64,000 nt of DNA. Origin: Blakeslea trispora. Lineage: Eukaryota; Mucoromycota; Mucoromycetes; Mucorales; Choanephoraceae. The notes under the pieces are model-generated. The model saw nothing but the letters and a program-made list of their open reading frames with translations, did not search any database and was not told the origin of the DNA. Each line of letters opens with the position of its first letter. Positions within the stretch are counted from its first letter, which is position 1. The translations under genes and the position numbers were made by a program. Below are positions 11,501-21,294 of this stretch, piece after piece. The stretch lies in the NCBI GenBank assembly GCA_025331445.1, contig JAIWNE010000002.1, positions 310,001-374,000 on the forward strand, read 5' to 3'.

Positions 11501-11877
11501 TAGATTTGTAATAGCTCTGCAGACAAAGTATATATATATAAGTCTTTACTTGCGCATTCGAAGTCTAGGTGAGTAAATAGTAGTCCATCTAATGTAATAT
11601 ACGTGCAAGTCAGAAATCTTTCTTCTCTTTGATAAATAATAAATCATGCTGTTGTTTACCTTACGCGCAAGAAGCAAAAAAGCAAAAAGCAAACAAATCC
11701 TACACTTGTACAAAGAATAAGCTGTGTGGCAAAACCTGTAGGTGATTTCGAGGTTTGCGCAGGTGATCCAGGAAGTGGCTCTTCATCCTCACATAAGAAT
11801 TTGAAGATCCATACACAAGGAAAGCCAGCTACTACTGAAGTAGAAATGTTGCTGCTAGTTGTCGCTAGCTCTTCCAT
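8525..11877 (-). CDS. CSC1/OSCA/TMEM63-type calcium-permeable stress-gated channel
   Basis: Seven exons (11877-11660, 11588-11550, 11483-11378, 11308-10083, 10024-9848, 9791-8839, 8775-8525) give 989 residues with consistent phases. The order is: an N-terminal membrane segment (GFATQLILCTSVGFVCFLLF), the conserved RWTTIYSPRLRMRK, two further membrane segments (MLQFLLMSVKLFGF...), a cytosolic RNA-recognition-like region (TLLITGIPPHLRSD to FVTFEETISAYVA), the DVLWENVAM motif, then a multi-pass core with GFIPTLGVVIFFSILP, SPLILVFGVIYF and KYQLLYVY. This is the DUF221/RSN1 family of osmosensitive cation channels. The C-terminal tail is hydrophilic. The 63-bp intron 8776-8838 has no stop and is a multiple of three, so retention would add 21 residues. 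A GTAAGT overlaps the stop, so an extra terminal exon ending at 8398 is possible. Confidence 0.88.
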
Positions 11878-13725
11878 AAAAAGACTTGAGAAAGATAAGA
11901 CTATGTTGAAACTGTATTTTGTCTAAAAAAGAAAAAAAAAAAAAGAGAGGATAAGACCGAAAAAAAAAAGGTTTTGAAACAAACGCACAACCAAAGCCAA
12001 AGTCCGGCTTACTTCTTTCGATTTTTAAAGTGCCCTAGTTGAGGTTTGAGCATGTTGTCACACCTTCTTTTTATGGCATTTATGATATCACTCTTGAATA
12101 GCAATTGAGTAGTGTTGATCCCCTTTATTTGAATATTGCGGAGAAAATCAAATTATGCAGAAAAACAAATAGAAAAAGGAGTTCCATTGGCCATCAATTT
12201 GTTATTGTTTAAGAGAGCTTTTAGGCCCAAAACTGCAAAAAAATATTGTAACTTCTTGACAAATTTTGTAATGATGCGTTCTATCTGTTCGTTTTTCACA
12301 ACAACGTACTTGTATATTCTTCTTTCTACAAAGACCTTTCAATATGAGTCGGTCTTTTTGACTTTTAAGCAGAAAGATACATCAGCAAGTATTGGCTGTA
12401 CTGATTGAGAGGTGCTCCAGAAACGCACTGCATTGATGAGGATGATAAAACCAACTTATTCTTGTAGATCAGATGTATTTTTTGCTCTAGCCTGACTGGA
12501 TTTAGGCTTTCTCAAAGAAAAAAAGAAAGGTTGCTCTATAGAACTTTTGTATTCAGAAAGATCATTTTGTACGAATTTCATAGCCCGCTTTTCGAGATAC
12601 AAGTAAGAAAGTACATTTCGAAGCAAATCTTCATGCGTATTTTAAGAATGACATGAAAGGTATGCTCTGCTAAAATTTGTGTCCAGTACTTTCATGTCAT
12701 CTGAGAGGATGTGGTCCAGTCCGTGTAACCCAAGGAAGCAGGACAAATCTCTCTGCAGACACAGCATAGTTTCTTTTATTCATGTCATAGGGAACAACAA
12801 TGATATACAACATAATCGTGAGACCTTTTCCTTGCAAATATACGTAGTATGAACTAATCAACTTGCTTACAAACTAATTGACTTGTCTATAGTTTCTTTC
12901 GCTTCTTATAAGAATCGACCAGAAGCTGACAAGGAATCTGTGGAAAGCCTATAACTACATGATCCAAGAATCGGTATAAGCTTTACTCCTTTCATGTGTA
13001 ACAATCTTTTTTCTAATATCTTGAAGCTTTAATACTTCGCAAGAAAAAAATGCCATTCAAATGTATATTGTAGCTGTCAAGTCCCGTTTTTTATTTTTCT
13101 GGAATGGCTATCATAAAAATGTAATACATATAGTTTGCCTAGCTGATGTTGTGTTATTATTGACTTGAACAGAATTGCCCATCATGACTTCTTCCTTTAG
13201 GAATTGCAATATCTAAAGCAGTCAATTGAAGTACTAAATAGTTAAACATAATGGTGCACGTTGGTATGACCACATTGCACACAAATAAAAAACATGCACT
13301 TGGATGGCTAGTGTACACATTTGCTTATTTTGCTAAAAAAAAGGAATCTGTCAATGGCCTCTCAAAGTACATATACAGTTACAAGAAAAAGCCTGAGTAA
13401 AGTCAACATTTCTTTGAGAGAAAAGGTTTAATGATAGTCAAAAGAAATCAAGTATATCTAAGTCTGGATATCAAAATTTTCTTCTGAAAACTGTGTTTCA
13501 AATTTATTTCAAAAAATGACATACACTATAAACAGAAATGCAAAAAAAAAGAAAGGTTGCACATAATGGTTGATTTCATTACATTAAAATGATGCTATTT
13601 TGTCTAAATCGTAAAGAAAGTGCAAATATATATATATATATATATAAAGGAGAGCAAATAAAAAAAAGGGAAAGGAAATATACATATAGAGAGAGATGAA
13701 GAGGAGGAGGGGGAATGCATATGAG
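11878..13725. other. Intergenic region without recognised gene
   Basis: About 1.85 kb of AT-rich sequence. One open frame at 12136-12408 (+) has no family signature, biased composition and no splice support, so I do not call it. The segment next to 11878 is the likely promoter of the CSC1-like gene. Confidence 0.5.
13626..13646. repeat. (AT)n microsatellite
   Basis: About ten uninterrupted AT units, followed by A/G-rich sequence, about 80 bp past the stop of the small minus-strand gene at 13726. Confidence 0.9.
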
Positions 13726-14055
13726 TTAGGCACGACCACTTAAAGTATAAGATTCTGAGGTTCTTATTTGATTACTAGTGATTATTATTGGTTTCTTTTG
13801 GTTGTTGTTCTTTGAGAGAAGGTCAGTGAATGACCAGCGTGATTGCTTGTAAGCCAATCGAGTGCTAGTTGGTGCATTAGGGTCGTATCGTCCAGTTCTC
13901 ATATCTTCAGGATCCAGGTAATCTCCATCTCTATATGCTGTTTCGTAATAGCGACGATCCTGAGACTGGAATTGCGATTGCGACACACGACGTTTAGTAT
14001 ATTTGTCTACTTTGCGATAATCATAGCTGTTTTTTAGTTTTTCAATTAAGCCCAT
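13726..14055 (-). CDS. Small conserved-looking protein of unknown function
   Basis: A single-exon frame of 109 residues from the ATG at 14055; an in-frame ATG two codons upstream would add two residues. The N-terminus MGLIEKLKNSYDYRKVDKYT could be an N-myristoylation site if the second ATG is used. It is rich in Arg, Tyr and Ser, with a YDPNAPTSTR segment and RWSFTDLL near the C-terminus, and has no membrane segment. I have an impression of a similar short fungal protein type (MG start, lysine helix, YxxxKRR) but cannot name a family. Supporting points are the clean frame, charged composition and an AT-rich upstream region typical of genes here. Confidence 0.55.
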   Translation of the reverse strand: MGLIEKLKNSYDYRKVDKYTKRRVSQSQFQSQDRRYYETAYRDGDYLDPEDMRTGRYDPNAPTSTRLAYKQSRWSFTDLLSKNNNQKKPIIITSNQIRTSESYTLSGRA

Positions 14056-14949
14056 GTTCAAAAATGAAAGAAAATAATGTATATAAAAAGAAAAAAAAAG
14101 AGAGAAAAAAAGAGAGTGTGTAAAAGTTTTTTTTTATAGGCGGGAAAACGTTTTGGTATGTGTGTGCAGATCCTATTTTAGGGTCTAAAACAATTTACCG
14201 TGTTCCTTTTTTGTAGTTCTTTCTGATGTCTGCGTTTGTTTACGCCGTTTTCCTTCTTTTTACTTTTTCGTTTGCATATAGCGTCATTATTACTCCACAG
14301 TGGTTCCGTCCATGGTTACTGCTTTCTAATAGAAAGACACTAAACCCGCTTTGGTTTCCGAATAAGATTCGTTTTTTGGAAGTTTAATGTTTGCTTTTTC
14401 ATTGGCTGGAAAATTGTTTCAATAACAGCATAATTTCAAGTTGAACCTAGATCAATCGCAGCCATTTTTGGTGTGCTTGACATATTGTCACTTCTGTTCA
14501 ATTTTTTTTTTTTTGAAAAAAAGCCCGAAATGCGATCGTAGATTCCGATTAACATCAAGATTATTTTTTTTCTGTTCGACTCCTTTTTGTGGTCTGTGAG
14601 TTCAGGCCGATTATGGTATGCGTATAGCTACTCAAAAAACATAGCTTCAAAAATCAGGCCTGGCTGCAAAGAAGTAGTAACGGTTCTAGTCTTTGATTGA
14701 AAATGAGGACTTGCATACCACACAGGTCATTTAAAGCTAATATACATAGGTAATACACACAATCACTTTTGGTCAGTTATACAGTACATCTTGTACTTAT
14801 TCTTCCTGTTGTAGTAGATATATATATTATTGAGTGCTGTATACATAAAGACGCTGTTCATGTTTTGCAATGGTTCGGATATGGTATTATGTGGTGTTCC
14901 TATCTATCTTTGTTGGCTTTACAAATATTAATAAACGATTAAACAATTC

Positions 14950-14997
14950 AAACCTCCGTTGCGGTAACAAAATTAGCACCTCCGCTGCGCTCTGGTT
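14950..14997 (+). repeat. Dispersed 48-bp repeat, copy A
   Basis: It matches the reverse complement of 29352-29399 at 44 of 48 positions. It contains two internal near-copies of CCTCCGYTGCG separated by TAACAAAATTAGCA-like sequence. Its GC-rich halves stand out in AT-rich surroundings. Confidence 0.85.
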
Positions 14998-15005
14998 GAT
15001 TTTAG

Positions 15006-15042
15006 ATAATGCTACATCCACTCCGAGTGGATGTAGCATTAT
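15006..15042. repeat. 37-nt near-perfect palindrome
   Basis: Two 18-nt arms (15006-15023 and 15025-15042) are exact reverse complements around a single central C; the core is CATCCACTCCGAGTGGATG. It lies 9 bp after the 48-bp repeat, so the two may form one short element. Confidence 0.9.
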
Positions 15043-16068
15043 ATAAGAATATAACGGCACACAAAATATAATGAAGGAGTAAGACCAGCAAAGTCGACTA
15101 AAATCAAAAAGTGACCAAAGAAGATAGATAGAGTATGATCTGCGTTTATTTCAAACATGTTTATCATTCATTTACAAGATTGAACAAAGAAATTGCAAGA
15201 AAAGTTATAAAGGACGCAGTTTTTTTTTTACAGTTGAAATCTTTAGCTTTTCTCCCCATTGGTATTGACAGCTAGCAAAGGTTGCCCCTTCCCTTACTAC
15301 ACCAACCTGGCAGTGGTTCCTTCATACTCTTGAAGACTATATTCATTCAGTTGAAGATGCGACCCTTTTGTGGCTCTGTTCGGTGGTCGCTAACAATTCT
15401 AAAAATTTCATGTTGATAAGCTATCGTTCATCCATAAAGTATCTAACACTGTTCGGAAACAGGTCTTCTTATTACTTGCCAGTCCATTTTTTTGTCTGTC
15501 TGTCTGTCTGTGGCTGGATCTTGACACGTCATAACTGCTAGGGGCGCTCCTGCAATCTCCACCAACAACATGTTCCTTTAGGTTTTTTTTCCTTTTTTGT
15601 AATAATTTTCCACTACGGTTATCGCTGTAGTATCAGGATACAGTGGTAGGGCTTAAAAACCCCTGAAGCTGTAAGTAGCAAACATTCATTACACAATGTT
15701 CATCACTAACTTCTTTCCTTTTGTATATTTTCTCTTTGTACGTGTTATTCTTTCATTTGATGCAAGTAATTTTATTTAATGCTTAGTTCATCTTAAACCC
15801 ACTCTTATTTTTGAACCAATCTCTTCTAGTATCCTGATGGATTGATTCTTCAATTTCTGAACTATTCTCTATATCATTTGATATTTATTTTCTGATTGAT
15901 TTAAACTTCAAAAATGTCCCAGTAATTTTCGAATTAAGTGTAGAAGGCATACTAGAGTACATATATAAAAGAAGAAGAAAAGGGAGAAAATAACGCGAAT
16001 GCTAGTTGAAAGGTAAGCAGAAGGACACATAAGAGCTGCTTTTATTATCAAAAAGTTATACAATGCTT

Positions 16069-18298
16069 TTAGCAAACACCAGGTGCCTCACGCTTCTTGT
16101 GCTCTTCATCTTCTTCTGCTCCTGTAGTGCCATAATGTTCCTTTGTACTACCCAGACTAGCGCGGTGATTGTGTCTGGCGCTAGTTCGACGATCATGTCT
16201 AAGCTAATGGTCAGTATACTCTATTGAGTTAATGAACAGAAAAACTTACCGATGATTATCGGCCTCCTTCTGCTCCCATTTGTCAAGTGCTTGAAGAGCA
16301 TAACTGATATCTCGAATCAATAGCTCACAGCGATTGCGAGTAAAATCTTCTCGAATAACAACTCGAGCTAATTTCAGATGTTGCATATTAGGTGCCATTG
16401 TGTAAGCAGGAACTATCCACCCGCGTTCGCGCAGCTTAGCTGAAAGGTCAAACTGAGAGTCATGTATATCAGTTTGAATTAGATTAATTTTTGGTTCGAC
16501 CTACCTCGTCATAAAATTCTTTTCTTTCCTTGAGGCAAAAGGCAACTAGGGGAACACCTTTTCCAGTGCGATCACTTAATATCTTGAATCGACCAGTATC
16601 TTCCAGTTTTTGGGCTAGATGGTTGGCTGTCATCACTAGATTTTTCATCACATGTGTGAAACCTGATCTGCCGAGGCGAATAAGAATATAGTACTGAGCA
16701 ATTATATTGGAAGCACCTTTGCTGAAATTGAATGTGAATGAAGCCTAGAATGAAAAATAAGACCATTGTTTCAGAACTGCGTTGTAGATGCATTTCCTTA
16801 CTTGATCAGAGCCAAGATAGTTTATGTTGAACACAAGATCCTCGGGAAGATATTCCTTATTTCTCCAAATAGCCCAACCAATCCCAGGATAAGTCAAGCC
16901 ATACTTATGGCCAGAGACATTAATTGAGTGAACACGATTGAGTCGAAAGTCCCATTCCAAATCAGGGGTGACAAAAGGTGCAATAAATCCACCACTTTAA
17001 AGTAAAGTTAGAAATCATTCATATGATGCTATTTCATTTTTAAAGCTCAATTACCTTGCTGCATCAATATGGATGCCTACATCATATCCTTTTTCTTTGC
17101 ATTTGGCATCCAACAACATATTAGTTGATTTTGCATCTTCATAATGGCCAGTATACTACATATCGATCAGAAATCAATCCAACTACAAACATAAAAAAAA
17201 AGAAACTACGTACAGTAGAGCCGAGAATAACACAAATTCCAATTGTGTTCTCGTCCACCAAATCCACAGCCTTCTTGGGATCCATATAAAGCAATTCTTC
17301 AGTACAAGGTACTTCACGACCTTCGATTTCCAAATATCTATCATATCTTCTTTTAAGATGTCTTGAAGGGAGAGGAATTACAGCTAGTATTTACCTCATT
17401 GCTTTGTGCCATGCAACATGGCAGTTGGTACCCATGATAAAATTCGGTTGATCAGTGGGTAAGCCCTTTCTTTTTCTGGCCATTTGCCATCGGCGCTTCA
17501 TGGCCAAAGTTGCTAGAATGATAGCTTCAGAGGAGCCAACTGTAGAACATCCGACAGCTTCATACCCTGGGCCACTTTGTGGTGCATTGAAAAGGTGAGC
17601 AATAATGTTAACGCATCGGTTCTATAGCTTATGTCATCAGCATGTGTTCATTTATTCATCAAGGAAGAAAATATACTCACGCTGATTTCGGCTGATTGAG
17701 GATATTCTTCGAAATCGATAAAATTTTTGGCAATGTTTTCAGTCATCAGCCTGGTAGCTTCGTCCTCCATAAATGTGGTTACAAAGCTTGCCAAATTCAA
17801 AGCGGGAGTACCATCCAACTAGATAACAGATGTTTAAGTTAAGACACTTGCGAGCCAAATGTTAAGAGATGACATACTGTTAATTCATCAGTAATCATTC
17901 GATATGCAACATCTACAGGATTCATGAGACACTTTGTCTAGTCTTCATTTGTTATGAGCATGACTTACTAGCTGGCATCTCTTCCTAATAATTTATGAAA
18001 AGAAGGAGTGTTAATAACCTTACTTAATCATTCAAAATGGTAAATTACCTCTGGAAGTTGATATCTACCAATCAATAAAAAAAGGACTAAGATTGAGTAT
18101 TTCATTGAACTTTTATTAAAGCAAGATTTCCTCTTACTTTGGTATGTCTTTAGCAGCCCAAGTTGTTCCATAAACTGTAGTTTCGAAATACGGATCCCCT
18201 TCATTGGGTTGATTTTCTGATGTTACATATGAGTACAGCTAGAAGTGGAATAGCTCTCGATGCTTACCATTTGGGATTGTTCGAGAAATAAAAACCAT
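16069..18298 (-). CDS. GAD1: Glutamate decarboxylase (PLP-dependent)
   Basis: Thirteen exons (18298-18268, 18216-18138, 18064-18049, 17984-17969, 17912-17878, 17818-17681, 17621-17395, 17337-17214, 17155-17055, 16994-16802, 16744-16505, 16452-16250, 16198-16069) give 510 residues. Landmarks are [13 protein letters not shown] near the N-terminus, [32 protein letters not shown], the HIDAASGG aspartate loop (Asp253), and VSGHKYGL, in which Lys286 should bind pyridoxal phosphate. The C-terminus carries [14 protein letters not shown] and ends KKREAPGVC. The enzyme converts glutamate to GABA plus CO2 in the cytosol, feeding the GABA shunt and acid or oxidative stress tolerance. Two exons are only 16 nt. 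It is divergent from the BRL1-like gene with 264 bp between starts. Confidence 0.93.
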
Positions 18299-18562
18299 TT
18301 CGTCTTTTTTTTTTGTCTTTTTTATCTAGAGCCAAGGATAGAGAAGAAGAAAAAAAAAAGAGAGAGAGAAAAACAATGCGAAATGTCAAATGTGATTCAT
18401 TTATGCAGAGTAGTTTTTGAGAGTAATTCGTCATTCTCCACAAGATAATGCGTTGCTATGTCGATTTCTTGTTACTTCCGTTTGAGTTCAAATTTACATG
18501 ATTCTCAATGCATGTTTTTTTTTTCGTTTTCTTTTTTTTTTTTCGCTGAAAAAAAGAAAATT

Positions 18563-19587
18563 ATGGCCAGCAGGAAAAGACCTCGATTAGATCAAGGTAC
18601 TAAAGGCTCAGTCACATCTCTTCTTGTTTTACTCATGTCATGAGCAGGTCAGCCATCAATCGACTTAGGAAAAGGTGTCATACCCAAGAACTTTGACTTT
18701 AGTTTTATACCAGACTTACATACAAAGGCAAAGCAATTCACAAATACAACACCTGAACATACTAGTCAGACAGATGTATATACAATAACTCGACGATTCC
18801 GATCCCGATTGAGAGAGCTTCAAAAGAAATCTCGACTACCAGATAATTTATCATCGACAATAGCAACGACATCCAAAAGCGCTTCCCAAACAGTAATACA
18901 ACAAGCACAGACACCAACTTATTTGAAGCACCAGTTTATATCATACACAATCATAATTTATATGCAGATGCTATTCAATGTTATTTTCTCTGTTGGCATA
19001 TTGTATGTAGCTATCAAAATTGCACTTGCTGTTAGACAGGATTTTTATATTAAGACACAAGATCATATTTCTGGTAAAATTGTCTTGTATCTTCAACAAT
19101 AAGATAGCCGCTAAATCTAAAATATATGAGCATAATTTATAGCACTTCAAAAAGAACGAATCGCATGCACAAACAATTATTTTATCAATCATTGTGAGCA
19201 GAGCAATCGTATTCCTGCTATTGAAGACATGTGTAATAGTTGGGAAGCGTGTATGAATCGAGATGTCGAAGTAGCACAGTAAGCAGTTTTTTTGAATTTT
19301 TTTCTTTTGTAAATATCTCTATTAACCTTTGCTTTGGTACTTTAGAGCAAGAGTATCAGCAGAAGCAATTGCGGAGATCATAAATAGCTTTGTAGAGCCC
19401 ATTTCATACAAAACATTGGTAAGTTTAGTTTGTATGTTGATCATTGCTTTTCTATCTAACTCAGTTATAGGCCTTTTTCATTATCTTAATTACTGGAACT
19501 ATATTGCTTTCAAATATTGCTTTTAGACCATACAAAAGAATGCATCATTATTATCAAGATGCTCTGACTACTACAAATACTAAATAA
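18563..19587 (+). CDS. BRL1: Nuclear-envelope protein BRL1/BRR6
   Basis: Five exons (18563-18596, 18648-19073, 19143-19278, 19346-19418, 19471-19587) give 261 residues. The N-terminal half is basic and hydrophilic. A membrane segment (MLFNVIFSVGILYVAIKIAL) is followed by a lumenal stretch with four cysteines (IACTNNYF, NHCEQSNRIPAIEDMC, WEACMNRD), then ARVSAEAIAEIINSFVEPIS and a second membrane segment (FFIILITGTILLSNIAF), ending RPYKRMHHYY. This is the Brl1/Brr6 pattern, whose disulfide-linked lumenal domain acts in nuclear pore complex assembly and nuclear membrane lipid homeostasis. Donor 1 is GTACTA, weaker than usual. Splicing intron 4 (GTAAGT...CTAAC...TTATAG) restores the family C-terminus that the unspliced frame would lose. 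Confidence 0.87.
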
Positions 19588-20178
19588 ATTCTAGAATTTT
19601 TTTTATTCTTTATGCAAAAAAAAAAAAAAAAAAAATTGAATATCCGATATCTAAGGTATACACAACCAGCCAGAATATATCAAATTATTGATTTTGCAAT
19701 AAGATAAGAAGTACTTGATTGTATTGCCGCATAGCTTCATTTGCTTAGTAGCCAAAGACAGAAGATGGCCTGCAAAACTTTGTCACACTGTCCTTGTAAA
19801 ATTCAGCTGCATTGTGGTGTTGTCATTATTACTTAGCATACTAAATGGATGCATTGCAAATATACACAGTCAACAATAAACTAAACAAAGTAAGAAGGGG
19901 CTGTGCATAATAGAAAAAAGACACTACAGGTCCTTGCATTCTGGTACGCTTGTACATGTTCTAGGAAGCCTTTTTTAAAGCGATTGACATAACATTTCGA
20001 CCTTAGACATACATCATGATAATTCAACCAATGAGTTTTGAGAAATTATAGCACACGCGACAATCATTTCTTTATAAAGCTTTAATTTTTTTTAACAAAC
20101 ATTGTTCGTTTCATTTCATGAACGAATAATTTGGAGAAATAGCGTATTTTATTTTGAAAATCTATTTATCTCAATAGA
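19588..20178. other. Intergenic, 3' UTR and promoter
   Basis: It contains an uninterrupted poly-A run at about 19617-19635 just after the BRL1 stop and is otherwise AT-rich. No gene is seen. The distal part should be the promoter of the carrier gene. Confidence 0.5.
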
Positions 20179-21228
20179 ATGGATGACTATGAGAGCTTAG
20201 GTGATAATTCAACCATGACACAAAATGCTATAGCAGGCGCTATGGCTGGTATTGGAGAGCATTGTATTATGTATCCCGTGGATAGTATACGAGTAAGCTA
20301 ACAAAGTAAAAAAAAAAAAAGTAGCTTTTGAAATAAGCACATAAGAAGAAGGAAGGGAAGTTAAGAAAAAAGCATAACAGACACGCATGCAAGTGCCTTC
20401 ATCCGAGAAAGCATTGCCAAAGATTCAACTTATAAGCCAAAAGCATTTATGGCGGGGCGTATATTCAGTCATCATCGGTGCAGGCCCTGCGCATGCTTTG
20501 CATTTTACTACTTACGAATTTTGTAAAGCCGAATTTACAAAGAAATTACAGAGTGACACAATACTTGGTCTTCCAAACCAGCTAATTGTCTCAGGATCAG
20601 CGGGTGCCATTGCAACATTATCTCATGACGCTTTAATGACTCCCTTTGACAGTAAGTTTAACTCTCAATGGACAAACACAAATCAAACAAATTAAATGCA
20701 TTAGTTGTTCTTCTTGTTCTAGTGATTAAACAGCGAATGCAGCTCAGCAATTCAACCTATCGCTCAGTTCGAGACTGTATAAGGAAAGTGTACACAACTG
20801 AAGGTATGAGGGCTTTCTATATCTCCTTTCCAACTACAGTCTCTATGTCGATCCCATTTCAATCAATTCAATTTGCCACATATGAATACTGTAGATCCAA
20901 GCTGAATAGACAAAACGAAGGATACAATCCGAAAACACATACGATAGCAGGAGCAATAGCAGGCATGGTAGCATCCTCAATCACAACACCGCTTGATGTG
21001 ATAAAGACATTGCTACAAACAAAAGGCTCATCTGAAGATATACAAATGAGAAACATTAAGGGCCTAAAGGAAGCCGCCAGCATCATCTATGGGCGCTACG
21101 GACTACAAGGATTCTTTAGAGGATACAAACCTCGTATATTAACTAACATGCCAAGCACTGCTATAAGCTGGAGTGTATATGAATATTTTAAATGGTTTTT
21201 AGCAAATGATAACAAATTAGACATGTAG
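20179..21228 (+). CDS. MRS4: Mitochondrial carrier, mitoferrin (MRS3/MRS4) type
   Basis: Three exons (20179-20292, 20381-20651, 20723-21228) give 296 residues. The three carrier repeats each show the Px(D/E)xx(K/R) signature: YPVDSIRTRMQ, TPFDMIKQRMQ and TPLDVIKTLLQ, with GxxxG-type even helices (AGAMAGIGEH, SGSAGAIAT, AGAIAGMVAS). The first-repeat motif, the LWRGVYSVIIGAGPAHALHF segment and the NMPSTAISWSVYEYFK end match mitoferrins, which move ferrous iron across the inner membrane for heme and Fe-S synthesis. The length is normal for the family. An S-adenosylmethionine carrier is the closest alternative, but the AGPAHALHF segment favours mitoferrin. Confidence 0.88.
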
Positions 21229-21294
21229 AAATTGTCAAATATTTATTGTTTGTATAGATATGTATGTGTTTATGCAAAAGTAAGAAAGAAATAG

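Larger units (their letters stand above)
14056..16068. other. Intergenic region with repeats
   Basis: About 2 kb without a confident gene. It contains one copy of a dispersed 48-bp repeat (14950-14997), a 37-nt palindrome (15006-15042) and a (TGTC)n run at about 15492-15508. A stop-free stretch of about 85 codons on the plus strand (about 15276-15531) reads as plausible protein but lacks an ATG and visible splice partners. Confidence 0.45.

Noticed and set aside
12136..12408. 90-codon plus-strand frame
   Set aside because: No family motif, no splice partners, and AT-driven composition typical of chance frames here.
15492..15508. (TGTC)n as a regulatory repeat
   Set aside because: It is a short tetranucleotide run with no nearby gene or pairing partner; ordinary microsatellite.
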